Shown here: positions 19,466-28,527 of the stretch, one piece after another | How positions within the stretch are numbered: position 1 is the stretch's first letter | Layout of the letters: every line of letters starts with the position of its first letter | Assembly (NCBI RefSeq): GCF_016612995.1 | Contig: NZ_JAEOAH010000007.1 | Coordinates: 162,307 to 226,306 of the forward strand | Direction: 5' to 3' | Source of the DNA: Viridibacillus soli | GTDB taxonomy: Bacteria > Bacillota > Bacilli > Bacillales_A > Planococcaceae | Length of the DNA: 64,000 nucleotides | Notes under the pieces: model-generated | Seen by the model: only the letters and a program-made list of their open reading frames with translations | Database searches by the model: none | What the model was told of the DNA's origin: nothing | Position numbers and translations under genes: made by a program

Positions 19466-21160
19466 ATGAAGAAAAACAAATTAGTATGGCTATCAAGTCT
19501 AATACTTGTACTTTCTATTTTCTTAGCTGCTTGTGGTGGAGGAGATGATAAGGATGCAAGCAAGGATTCTGATAGCAAAAAAGATTCAGGAAGCCCTGAC
19601 GCGACACAAGAACTAAATATTATTGAAAGTGCTGAAATTCCAACAATGGATTCAGTATTAGTAACAGATGTTGTAGGATCTACAGTATTAAACAACGTTA
19701 ATGAAGGTTTATACCGCTATAACGAGGAAAATGTAGCAGTTCCAGCAATAGCAACTGGAGAACCAGAAGTAAACAAAGAGGGTACAGTTTATACTTTCAA
19801 ACTTCGTGATTCCAAATGGTCTGATGGATCTACAGTAACTGCCAACGATTTTGAATACGCATGGAAACGTGCGATTGAGCCTAAAACTGGTTCTGAATAC
19901 GGTCCATATATGATGGCTGGCATTATTAAAAATGCTACTGAAATTGGTAAAGGGAAAGCAAAAGCTTCTGACCTTGGTGTTAAAGCATTAGATGACAAGA
20001 CGTTAGAAGTAACGCTTGAAAAACCAACACCTTATTTCTTATCTTTAATGGCATTTAGCACATTCTTACCTCAAAAAGAAGAATTCGTTAAAGAGCAAGG
20101 TAAAAAATACGCTTCAAACTCAGAAACAACTTTATATAATGGTCCATTCGTTCTTAAAGGGTGGGATGGTACAGGCCTAAAATGGCAATATGTTAAAAAC
20201 GACAACTATTGGGACAAAGACAATGTGAAGTTAGACAAAATCAATGTTGACGTAGTAAAAGAAGATCAAACTGCAATTAATCTTTATACTTCAGGTAAAA
20301 AAGATCGTGCAGGTTTATCAGGTGAATTCGCAATGCAATATGCGAATGATCCAGAAGTATTAAAAGTTGTAGAATCTTCACCTTTCTATTTAAAATTCAA
20401 TCAAAAACGTGAAGGTAAAGAAGAAACTGTTCTTGCCAATGCGAATATCCGTAAAGCAATTTCTATGGCTTTTAACAAAGAAGACTTATCAAAAGCAGTA
20501 TTAGCGAACGGTTCATTTGAAGCTAACTACTTAGTGCCAGCTGAATTTGCTTATGATGAAGATGGTAAAGACTTCCGAGAAGTAAATGGAAATATGAATA
20601 AATTCAACGCTGAAGAAGCAAAAACTTATTGGGAAAAAGGTTTAAAAGAACTTGGTACTGATAAAGTTGCATTAGAGTTCTTAGGCGGCGATAGCGATTT
20701 ATCTAAAAAAATGGACGAGTATTTGAAAAATCAATTAGAAAAAAATCTTCCTGGTTTATCAATTAAATTAAAAGAAGTACCTTTCCTTGTCCGTGTGGAT
20801 CTGGATTCTAAACAAGATTATGATATCCAATTTGCAGGCTGGTCTCCTGATTTCCAAGATCCATACACTTTCTTAAATTTATGGTTAACAGATGGTCAAC
20901 AAAACAAAATGAGTTACTCATCTGCTAAATACGATAAGTTTATGAAAGATGCAGAAACAACTTTTGCAAATGATCCGGCAAAACGCTGGCAAGCACTTGC
21001 AGATGCAGAAAAAGTCTTAATTGAAGAAGATGCTGCAATTGCACCTGTATATCAACGTGGAACGATGGCACTTCAAAAAACTTATGTAAAAGATTTAGTT
21101 AAACATAGCTTTGGTGCTCAATATAGTTACAAATGGGCATATATCTCAGGAAAAGAGTAA
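19466..21160 (+). CDS. oppA: OppA, oligopeptide-binding lipoprotein
   Basis: 564 residues. The signal peptide ends in the lipobox LAAC (Cys near 22), so it is anchored outside the membrane. The SBP_bac_5 fold is evident from YTFKLRDSKWSDGSTVTANDFEYAWKR and the C-terminal VYQRGTMALQK region. It captures oligopeptides for the OppBCDF transporter, which feeds nutrition and, in Bacillus, competence and sporulation peptide signalling. Two ATGs (19460 and 19466) follow CAAGGGGG; 19466 has better spacing. Confidence 0.95.
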   Translation: MKKNKLVWLSSLILVLSIFLAACGGGDDKDASKDSDSKKDSGSPDATQELNIIESAEIPTMDSVLVTDVVGSTVLNNVNEGLYRYNEENVAVPAIATGEPEVNKEGTVYTFKLRDSKWSDGSTVTANDFEYAWKRAIEPKTGSEYGPYMMAGIIKNATEIGKGKAKASDLGVKALDDKTLEVTLEKPTPYFLSLMAFSTFLPQKEEFVKEQGKKYASNSETTLYNGPFVLKGWDGTGLKWQYVKNDNYWDKDNVKLDKINVDVVKEDQTAINLYTSGKKDRAGLSGEFAMQYANDPEVLKVVESSPFYLKFNQKREGKEETVLANANIRKAISMAFNKEDLSKAVLANGSFEANYLVPAEFAYDEDGKDFREVNGNMNKFNAEEAKTYWEKGLKELGTDKVALEFLGGDSDLSKKMDEYLKNQLEKNLPGLSIKLKEVPFLVRVDLDSKQDYDIQFAGWSPDFQDPYTFLNLWLTDGQQNKMSYSSAKYDKFMKDAETTFANDPAKRWQALADAEKVLIEEDAAIAPVYQRGTMALQKTYVKDLVKHSFGAQYSYKWAYISGKE

Positions 21161-21199
21161 TAGCTAATTTTATAGACTATCAGTAAAACCCTGAATGGG

Positions 21200-21239
21200 G
21201 AGAGTATGTGATTGATATAAATCCACATACTCTCTTTTT
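21200..21239 (+). terminator. Hairpin between oppA and oppB
   Basis: GAGAGTATGTG pairs perfectly with CACATACTCTC, followed by Ts. Partial termination here would keep the binding protein in excess over the membrane subunits. Confidence 0.85.
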
Positions 21240-21339
21240 ACATCAAAATTAAATGTATAGAAAATTCGAACAATTAATATGTTTGTATATTGTTTTATTA
21301 GGTTTCATGTATACGAACACTATTTTAGGAGGTGCAAGG

Positions 21340-22275
21340 ATGGCTAAATACGTTTTTAAACGAGTTATTTATATGATATTAACACTATTCTTGATCGCAT
21401 CATTTACATTCTCCTTGATGAAAATGTTGCCAGGGTCCCCTATTTCTACCTCATCTAAACTAACCCCAAACCAGTTAGCTGCGGTGGAAGCAAAGTATGG
21501 ATTAGATAAGCCACTGCCAGTTCAATATGGGATTTATATGAAGAATATGGTGAAACTTGATTTCGGTACATCTTTCCAATTCAAAGAAGCTAGCGTTACT
21601 GAGCTAATTATTAACAGAGCAGGTCCATCGTTTATTTTAGGTATTCAAGCGCTCATACTTGGAACTATTGGCGGTATTATTTTAGGTATGATTGCAGCTT
21701 TAAGACAAAATACAGCATGGGATTACGGAAGTACCTTAATCGCAATTTTCGGCATTTCGATTCCATCATTCGTATTTGCTTCTTTATTACAATATTGGAT
21801 TGGTGTTAAAGGTGGTTTTCTTCCTGTTGGGCTATGGGAGAATGGCTGGAAATCGAGCATTTTGCCGACAATTGCTTTAGCAATGGGCCCTCTAGCGACA
21901 TCAGCTCGTTTCATTCGAACAGAAATGATAGAAGTATTAGGAACTGACTATATTACTCTAGCAAAAGCTAAAGGAGCTAGCGGCATTGAAATTGCATTTA
22001 AGCATGCATTCCGTAATGCTCTCATTCCATTAATAACAGTAATGGGACCTCTAGCAGCAGGTTTAGTAACAGGTTCCCTTGTTGTTGAACAAATTTTCGC
22101 TATTCCTGGTATTGGAGAACAATTCGTTAAAGCGATTAACGTTAGCGATTATTCAGTAATTATGGGAACGACAATGTTCTTTTCTGTATTATTGATTTTA
22201 GTTATTTTCATCGTTGATATTTTATACGGTATTGTAGATCCGCGTATTCGTTTAGCAGGAGGTAATAAACAATGA
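21340..22275 (+). CDS. oppB: OppB, oligopeptide permease subunit
   Basis: 311 residues, the length of B. subtilis OppB. It has six membrane helices and the coupling motif EVLGTDYITLAKAKGASG near 205, which contacts the ATPases. AGGAGG (21328-21333) precedes the ATG at 21340; the longer upstream frame has no such site. Its last codons overlap oppC by 4 bases. Confidence 0.95.
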   Translation: MAKYVFKRVIYMILTLFLIASFTFSLMKMLPGSPISTSSKLTPNQLAAVEAKYGLDKPLPVQYGIYMKNMVKLDFGTSFQFKEASVTELIINRAGPSFILGIQALILGTIGGIILGMIAALRQNTAWDYGSTLIAIFGISIPSFVFASLLQYWIGVKGGFLPVGLWENGWKSSILPTIALAMGPLATSARFIRTEMIEVLGTDYITLAKAKGASGIEIAFKHAFRNALIPLITVMGPLAAGLVTGSLVVEQIFAIPGIGEQFVKAINVSDYSVIMGTTMFFSVLLILVIFIVDILYGIVDPRIRLAGGNKQ

Positions 22276-23291
22276 CAAAAGAATACCCTAAATTACCGCC
22301 TGAAGCTTTTAAACATGTGCACATGGATGGCAGCCAAACTGAGAAAATTTCAAAACCGTCCTTGAACTTCTGGCAGGATGCTTGGTTACGCATAAGAAAA
22401 AATAAAGCAGCAGTTGTAAGTATATTTGTACTTACCTTCATCGTCTTAATGTCCTTAGTCGGACCGATGATTAGCCCACACGACTTTGAAACACAAGAAA
22501 TTACCCATGCGAATTTACCTCCGAAAGTACCTGGACTTGAAAAGATAGGTATCTTTGATGGGACAGGTAAAATGGGTGGTAAAGAGATCAATTTGTATGA
22601 AATGAAAAACGTGGATACTTACTACTGGTTTGGTACAGATGGTCTTGGCCGTGATATGTTCTCACGTGTCTGGAAAGGTACTCAAATTTCATTATTAATC
22701 GCTCTTATTGCGGCTGTAATTGATATGGTCATTGGTGTGGCTTACGGTGGTATTTCGGCATACTATGGCGGCCGTGTTGACGATGCGATGCAACGTGTTG
22801 TAGAAATTTTATATGGTATACCAACACTTGTTGTTGTTATATTAATGATTCTTGTAATGGATCCGGGTATAATGGCCATTATTATTGCCATTTCAATTAC
22901 CGGTTGGATTGGTATGTCTCGTATTGTTCGTGGACAAGTATTGAAATATAAAAACCAAGAATTTGTACTTGCTGCTAGAACATTAGGCGCAAGTAATGGA
23001 CGTATTATAAAAAAACATTTATTGCCAAATGTAATGGCGATTATCATTATAAATACAATGTTTACGATTCCAAGTGCGATATTCTTTGAAGCATTTTTAA
23101 GTTTCATCGGTTTAGGTTTACAATCACCAAATGCATCACTTGGTACTTTAATTAATGATGGTTATAGGCTAATACAATTCCAACCACATATTTTGGCTAT
23201 TCCAGCAGCAATTTTAAGTCTATTAATGATCGCTTTTAACTTAATAGGCGATGGCCTACGTGATGCACTTGATCCGAAAATGAAAGATTAA
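22272..23291 (+). CDS. oppC: OppC, oligopeptide permease subunit
   Basis: 339 residues. After a cytoplasmic N-terminus, a first helix (about 48-68) and an extracellular segment, five more helices follow. The EAA coupling loop reads EFVLAARTLGASNGRI near 235. The ATGA overlap with oppB suggests coupled translation. Confidence 0.95.
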   Translation: MTKEYPKLPPEAFKHVHMDGSQTEKISKPSLNFWQDAWLRIRKNKAAVVSIFVLTFIVLMSLVGPMISPHDFETQEITHANLPPKVPGLEKIGIFDGTGKMGGKEINLYEMKNVDTYYWFGTDGLGRDMFSRVWKGTQISLLIALIAAVIDMVIGVAYGGISAYYGGRVDDAMQRVVEILYGIPTLVVVILMILVMDPGIMAIIIAISITGWIGMSRIVRGQVLKYKNQEFVLAARTLGASNGRIIKKHLLPNVMAIIIINTMFTIPSAIFFEAFLSFIGLGLQSPNASLGTLINDGYRLIQFQPHILAIPAAILSLLMIAFNLIGDGLRDALDPKMKD

Positions 23292-23307
23292 TAGGAGGAA
23301 AGCAGTT

Positions 23308-24375
23308 ATGGAGAAAATACTTGAAGTAGAAAATCTTGAGCTTTCTTTCCACACATTTGCTGGCGAAGTAAAAGCGATTCGGGGTGTAAACTTTGATTTG
23401 AAAAAGGGAGAAACGCTAGCAATTGTTGGTGAATCAGGTTCAGGTAAATCTGTTACAACAAAAGCTATTATGCGTCTTCTACCTGAATCTAGTTCGGAAT
23501 TTAAAAACGGTCAAATTCTATTTGATGGAAAAGATTTGACGAAGTTAACTGATAAAGAAATGCAGAAAATTCGTGGGAAAGATATCTCAATGATTTTTCA
23601 AGATCCGATGACATCATTAAATCCAACGATGACAATTGGCAAACAAATAATGGAGCCAATTTTAAAACACCAAAAATTGTCAAAAATAGAAGCGCAAAAA
23701 ATGGCCATTTATTTATTACAATTAGTAGGTATGCCGCAACCAGAACAACGTATTAAACAATATCCACATCAATTTTCAGGTGGCCAACGTCAACGTATTG
23801 TTATAGCGATTGCATTAGCGTGTAATCCCAAAATTTTAATTGCGGATGAACCAACAACTGCTCTTGACGTTACAATTCAAGCGCAAATTCTTGAACTGAT
23901 GAAAGATCTGCAAAAGAAAATTGATACATCCATTATTTTCATTACACATGACCTTGGTGTTGTAGCAAATGTGGCCGATCGAGTAGCTGTTATGTATAGT
24001 GGAAAAATTGTAGAAATCGGTACAGTAGATGAAATATTCTACAATCCACAACACCCATATACATGGGGACTATTAAGTTCCATGCCTTCGCTAGATGTGC
24101 AAGAAGCAAAATTATATGCAATTCCTGGTACACCACCAGATTTATTGGATCCACCAAAAGGAGATTCTTTTGCACTTCGTAGTGAATATGCTATGCAAAT
24201 CGATTTGGAAGAAATTCCACCATTCTTTAAAGTAAGTGACACGCATTATGCAGCAACTTGGTTATTACACCCAGATGCCCCAGAAGTGACACCACCTGCT
24301 ACCATAATTGAAAGAATGAAACGATTCCCTAGTAGCCGCTATTACAAAGGCGCTAACGGAGGTGCAACAAAATGA
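23308..24375 (+). CDS. oppD: OppD, peptide transporter ATPase
   Basis: 355 residues. Walker [10 protein letters not shown] near 41, signature [12 protein letters not shown] near 155 and Walker [13 protein letters not shown] near 176. The C-terminal oligopeptide extension [11 protein letters not shown]...[11 protein letters not shown] is typical of OppD; the cysteines that bind an Fe-S cluster in some homologues are absent. AGGAGG precedes the ATG. It overlaps oppF by 4 bases. Confidence 0.95.
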   Translation: MEKILEVENLELSFHTFAGEVKAIRGVNFDLKKGETLAIVGESGSGKSVTTKAIMRLLPESSSEFKNGQILFDGKDLTKLTDKEMQKIRGKDISMIFQDPMTSLNPTMTIGKQIMEPILKHQKLSKIEAQKMAIYLLQLVGMPQPEQRIKQYPHQFSGGQRQRIVIAIALACNPKILIADEPTTALDVTIQAQILELMKDLQKKIDTSIIFITHDLGVVANVADRVAVMYSGKIVEIGTVDEIFYNPQHPYTWGLLSSMPSLDVQEAKLYAIPGTPPDLLDPPKGDSFALRSEYAMQIDLEEIPPFFKVSDTHYAATWLLHPDAPEVTPPATIIERMKRFPSSRYYKGANGGATK

Positions 24376-25316
24376 AAATACAAAAGAAATTATTAGAAAT
24401 CAAAAATTTAAAGCAATACTTCAACCCGGGAAAACCAAATGAAGTAAAAGCAATCGATGATATTACATTTGCTATTTATAAAGGAGAAACTTTAGGTTTA
24501 GTAGGGGAATCGGGCTGTGGTAAATCTACGACAGGTCGTACGATTATCCGCTTATACGATGCTACTGATGGTGAAGTTCTTTATGATGGTGTAAATGTTC
24601 ATGGTCGTAAATCGAAAGCGGAACTAAAAGCGTTTAACCGTAAAATGCAAATGATTTTCCAAGATCCGTACGCATCATTAAATCCACGTATGAAAGTAAT
24701 GGATATCATTGCAGAAGGTTTAGATATTCACGGCCTCGTGAAAAATGCAAAAGAACGTCAAGAACGAGTCTATCAATTATTAGAAACAGTAGGCTTAAAC
24801 AAAGAACATGCTAACCGTTATCCACATGAATTCTCAGGTGGTCAGCGTCAGCGATTAGGAATTGCTCGTGCACTTGCAGTAGAGCCAGAATTCATCATTG
24901 CCGATGAACCAATCTCTGCACTCGATGTGTCGATCCAAGCACAAGTTGTTAACCTATTAAAAGAGTTGCAAGAAGAAAAAGGCTTAACCTACTTATTTAT
25001 TGCGCATGACCTTTCAATGGTTAAATATATTTCGGACCGAATCGGAGTAATGTATTTTGGTAAATTAGTAGAGCTGGCACCTGCAGAGGATCTTTACAAG
25101 TTTCCTATGCACCCATATACACAGTCACTACTATCGGCTATTCCACTTCCAGACCCTGATTATGAACGCAATCGTGTGCGTAAATCATACGACCCAAAGT
25201 CACATAATTATAAAGATGGAGAGAACGTGACAATGCGTGAAGTACGTCCCGGACATTTCGTCTACTGCTCTGATGTTGAATTTGCAGCATTACAGGCAGA
25301 ACATGCGAATAACTAA
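24372..25316 (+). CDS. oppF: OppF, peptide transporter ATPase
   Basis: 314 residues. Walker [10 protein letters not shown] near 43, signature [12 protein letters not shown] near 156 and Walker [13 protein letters not shown]. The C-terminal extension contains [16 protein letters not shown]. It forms the second ATPase of the heterodimer with OppD. A terminator follows at 25337. Confidence 0.95.
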   Translation: MKIQKKLLEIKNLKQYFNPGKPNEVKAIDDITFAIYKGETLGLVGESGCGKSTTGRTIIRLYDATDGEVLYDGVNVHGRKSKAELKAFNRKMQMIFQDPYASLNPRMKVMDIIAEGLDIHGLVKNAKERQERVYQLLETVGLNKEHANRYPHEFSGGQRQRLGIARALAVEPEFIIADEPISALDVSIQAQVVNLLKELQEEKGLTYLFIAHDLSMVKYISDRIGVMYFGKLVELAPAEDLYKFPMHPYTQSLLSAIPLPDPDYERNRVRKSYDPKSHNYKDGENVTMREVRPGHFVYCSDVEFAALQAEHANN

Positions 25317-25336
25317 TCACTATGATTACGTAAAGG

Positions 25337-25384
25337 CTGCTCCTTTAGTCAATGAAATTAGCTGACTATAGGGGCAGTTTTGTA
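25337..25384 (+). terminator. Terminator after the opp operon
   Basis: CTGCTCCTTTAGTCA pairs with TGACTATAGGGGCAG (one mismatch, one G-T) and a T-rich run follows. Confidence 0.8.
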
Positions 25385-25761
25385 TTTTGTCAAATATGAT
25401 TTGTAAAATCTATCAATAACTGAAACTTTTCTAGCAGTTTCAACGTATAGATAGTATGAATACAAAGATTGTTTTTTCAATATAAAGAATCTAAATGAGA
25501 ATGCTTTTTAAAAAATATAGGTTTAACTCACTTCGTTTTGGGGATACTATATATATACGCGCGTATAAGTGGTCGAACCTTTACGAAAAAGCTTTAAATG
25601 ATAGAAAAAACGGTCATAACTTACGATGGAAATTTTTCTTAATAGCATATATTCAAAATGACCAAAATGTTGTATAATATGCTTACAGTTCTTTTTTTAA
25701 AGTCATTCTAATTTAGAAGTGTTAATATACTCGCTACACATTTTGAAAGGATGTGTTTTAT
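25385..25761 (+). promoter_or_regulatory. spx upstream region with SigB-type promoter and palindrome
   Basis: 377 bases without a convincing gene. GTTTAA (25521-25526), a 14-base spacer and GGGATA (25541-25546) match a SigB-type promoter. A perfect 14-base palindrome TATACGCGCGTATA (25554-25567) sits at the predicted start point. TATAAT at 25673-25678 may be a second, vegetative -10 without a good -35. B. subtilis spx also has several promoters, including a SigB one. Confidence 0.6.
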
Positions 25762-26160
25762 ATGATGGTGACATTATTTACTTCACCAAGTTGTACATCT
25801 TGTAGAAAAGCAAAAGCATGGTTAGAAGAACATGATATTCCATATACAGAAAGAAATATTTTCGCAGAGCCTTTAAGCATAAGTGAAATTAAAGAAATTT
25901 TACGTATGACTGAAGATGGAACAGATGAAATCATCTCTACGCGTTCTAAAATTTTCCAAAAATTAAAAGTTGATGTGGAAACTTTACCATTACAACGTCT
26001 ATATGAGTTAATACAAGAACATCCTGGACTTTTACGCCGTCCAATTATTTTAGATGAAAAACGTTTACAAGTAGGTTACAACGAAGATGAAATTCGTCGT
26101 TTCTTACCACGTAAAGTCCGTGCGTATCAATTACAAGAAGCCCAAAAGATGGTCAACTGA
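25762..26160 (+). CDS. spx: Spx, redox-sensing RNA polymerase-binding regulator
   Basis: 132 residues (131 if the adjacent ATG at 25765 is used, matching Spx in other Bacillales). ArsC-like fold with the CTSC redox switch at residues 11-14 and the conserved core [35 protein letters not shown] is also typical. Spx binds the alpha subunit of RNA polymerase and activates thiol-stress genes under disulfide stress. GGATGTG lies 8 bases upstream. MecA and SpxH homologues nearby belong to its proteolysis network. Confidence 0.96.
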   Translation: MMVTLFTSPSCTSCRKAKAWLEEHDIPYTERNIFAEPLSISEIKEILRMTEDGTDEIISTRSKIFQKLKVDVETLPLQRLYELIQEHPGLLRRPIILDEKRLQVGYNEDEIRRFLPRKVRAYQLQEAQKMVN

Positions 26161-26226
26161 TCGTAAGTGCAATCTTTAACAGCATGACTGACTTAAAATA
26201 GTCAGCAGTCTGTACATATATTATAA

Positions 26227-26310
26227 GCATGTTGAACAATAATTGTTTAACATGCGCCCTTAGAGCCAGTTGTTGCTGATTGTTACATAACCATCAACTG
26301 GTTTTTTATT
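26227..26310 (+). terminator. Two hairpins downstream of spx
   Basis: GCATGTTGAACA/TGTTTAACATGC (26227-26255) forms a 12-bp stem without a T-run. CCAGTTG/CAACTGG (26266-26301) is followed by TTTTTT and is the likely terminator. Nothing else is apparent between 26311 and the mecA ribosome site; a small open frame at 26280-26474 starts within the hairpin and is not supported. Confidence 0.75.
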
Positions 26311-26566
26311 ATGCCCTAAAAGGGTGCGTTTTTTATGATATTAAAGGAATAAGTTCGCTTGTACATAATAGCGCTACGGCTTGCATTTCTAGTCTCTGTC
26401 TACTACAATTCATATACTGTTGTAATTTTCCGAGTTATTTCCTTTCCATTTTCAACAAACTCATCATACAATAGTGTTAGACACTGTATTATCAAGAAAT
26501 TTTAAAGACTTGTTCCTAAGTGGACTCGATGCATCTATTAGTAGTGACCGAAGGGAGTTGTGTAAT

Positions 26567-27235
26567 ATGGACATCGAACGCATTAATGAGAATACACTTA
26601 AACTCTTCATTTCTTATCATGACATTGAAGAACGCGGATTCACAAAAGATGAAGTGTGGTATAACCGAGAAAAAAGTGAAGAACTCTTTTGGTCTATGAT
26701 GGATGAAGTCAGCGACGAAGAATATTTTGAAGTTGAAGGACCATTATGGATTCAAGTGATAGTTCAAGAGAATGGTCTAGAATTAACTATCACACATGCC
26801 AAAATTTATAAGGACGGCCAGCATATCGAACCGCCCTTCGATATAGAAGACAAACACCGATTGATATCAGCTGCATTTGGTGGGGATGAACTAAAACCAC
26901 ATGAATTTGACGATTTTGATGATCTTGAGAATAGTACGATTGATGAGAATTCCGATTTTATTTTTAAATTACAGGAATTTGATGATATCATTGCACTCGC
27001 TAAAAGAATACAGGAACCGACATTATTCCATAATGCTCTGTATGAATGGGAAGGCGGCTACTATTTACAGATTCGCTTTAAAGAAGAGACGTTACATGAT
27101 GAGGCTGAAGATATCTTCAGTGTTATTACTGAATTTGCTTCAGACGCAGACGTAACGATTCACATTCTTCAAGAATACGGCAAAACAGTAATGGAAAAAG
27201 ACTGCTTTGAAACAGTATTAAATTATTTTGCGTAA
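26567..27235 (+). CDS. mecA: MecA adaptor protein
   Basis: 222 residues. The N-terminus MDIERINENTLKLFISYHD and WYNREKSEELFWSMMDEV are typical of MecA; the C-terminal half (IHILQEYGKTV) binds ClpC. It delivers ComK and other targets to ClpCP. Between the domains lies an acidic linker (about 95-125). The ATG at 26567 follows AAGGGAG (26551-26557); the longer in-frame extension upstream lacks a ribosome site. Confidence 0.93.
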   Translation: MDIERINENTLKLFISYHDIEERGFTKDEVWYNREKSEELFWSMMDEVSDEEYFEVEGPLWIQVIVQENGLELTITHAKIYKDGQHIEPPFDIEDKHRLISAAFGGDELKPHEFDDFDDLENSTIDENSDFIFKLQEFDDIIALAKRIQEPTLFHNALYEWEGGYYLQIRFKEETLHDEAEDIFSVITEFASDADVTIHILQEYGKTVMEKDCFETVLNYFA

Positions 27236-27245
27236 CCGACTTTGG

Positions 27246-27275
27246 AAACTCCTCGAATTTTGAGGAGTTTTTTTC
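27246..27275 (+). terminator. Terminator after mecA
   Basis: AAACTCCTC pairs with GAGGAGTTT, followed by Ts. Confidence 0.88.
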
Positions 27276-27327
27276 TTGCCTTTTACCATGAAAATTCTTA
27301 AAATAGGTAAAAATAGGAGGTGTTAAT

Positions 27328-28473
27328 ATTTTAACTGCTTTGACTATAAAGAATGAGTTATTTATATTGTCTGCTACACATACTAGAGATATGCTGAAGC
27401 AATTAAGAAGGACTAGCAAATTTTACTGTCCACAATGTAAAGAGGAGCTTCAGCTTAGAATCGGTGAGCTTGTAATTCCTCATTTTTCTCACAGAAAGGA
27501 TTCAAATTGCCAGCAGTTATTTTCAGAAGGTGAGTCAAAGGAGCATTTAGTAGGGAAGCGACAACTGTATTCTTTTTTTGAAAGCAAAAGAATAACTGTT
27601 CAGCTAGAGCCTTATTTAAAAGAATTATCTCAGCGTCCGGATTTATTAGTGACAGCTCAAAATGAGCAATATGCAATTGAATTTCAGTGTAGTAATATTC
27701 CGCTTAAGGATGTACAAGCACGTACAAAAGGTTATATGAATGCAGGTATTCATCCTTTATGGCTTCTTAAAACCCCTAATTTAGAGAAGCAAAAAACCGC
27801 ACGCATACAACTTATTCAACTCTCTCCATTTCGTCAGCAATTTATCACAAGTCATCCCCAACATGGTTCAACCCTTCTCACTTATAATCCCATAACATCT
27901 ATGTTTATGTATTATTCGCATTTATTATTCGTCCAAGGTTACCGTTTTATTGCCAAAGTTCAGCAGCTCCCGATTGCTCATCAGCATTTTCCTTTTTTGC
28001 ATTTAAAAGAGCCGACAAAAGAGGAATTTCAACAGTATTGGCAATTGCATTTACAAATACGCCAACGCTTTTTAAGGCAACGCTTGTTCTTAAGTAGGAA
28101 AGGCGTACAGGACACACTCTTAAAGCGGTGTTACAGCATTCGCATATCACTTGAACAATTACCTTTATACATTGGTTTACCTGTCCGATATGCCCAGGAT
28201 ATTGATGTCTACATCGTAGAATGGCAGGCATGCTTATTATTTTTCTTACGAGATTGTAACTTGAGTACATCACAAGTTGATGATGAGATTATTTCAACAT
28301 TTATGAAGAAGTATCCGGATTATTTTCAAGGTGATCGGGGACGAACGGCTATTATTCACTATATTTCACTATTAAAGAAGTTACGCATTCATTCGATTCA
28401 ATCCACTGAAGATGAATCTAAAATTTTCCATTTGTTGCATAGGGAATTCCTTGCAAAGTGTTATGAAAATTGA
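27328..28473 (+). CDS. coiA: CoiA competence protein, probable ATT start
   Basis: 381 residues from ATT at 27328. FYCPQCKEELQLRIG with a following PHFSHRKDSNC is the N-terminal zinc-like CoiA motif, and RPDLLVTAQNEQYAIEFQCS is the nuclease-like core. CoiA acts in DNA uptake/recombination during competence. AGGAGG (27315-27320) is 7 bases from ATT but 19 from the first TTG (27340), and the ATT start gives the usual N-terminus (M)LTAL. No ATG or GTG is available between them. Confidence 0.85.
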   Translation: MLTALTIKNELFILSATHTRDMLKQLRRTSKFYCPQCKEELQLRIGELVIPHFSHRKDSNCQQLFSEGESKEHLVGKRQLYSFFESKRITVQLEPYLKELSQRPDLLVTAQNEQYAIEFQCSNIPLKDVQARTKGYMNAGIHPLWLLKTPNLEKQKTARIQLIQLSPFRQQFITSHPQHGSTLLTYNPITSMFMYYSHLLFVQGYRFIAKVQQLPIAHQHFPFLHLKEPTKEEFQQYWQLHLQIRQRFLRQRLFLSRKGVQDTLLKRCYSIRISLEQLPLYIGLPVRYAQDIDVYIVEWQACLLFFLRDCNLSTSQVDDEIISTFMKKYPDYFQGDRGRTAIIHYISLLKKLRIHSIQSTEDESKIFHLLHREFLAKCYEN

Positions 28474-28527
28474 GAAAATAAGTAAGTAATAGTTTCTCAG
28501 TGTATATAAATTAGGAGGTCATAGAAA

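Noticed and set aside
25495..25677. 60-codon frame upstream of spx
   Set aside because: No ribosome site, atypical composition, and it overlaps the SigB-type promoter and palindrome.
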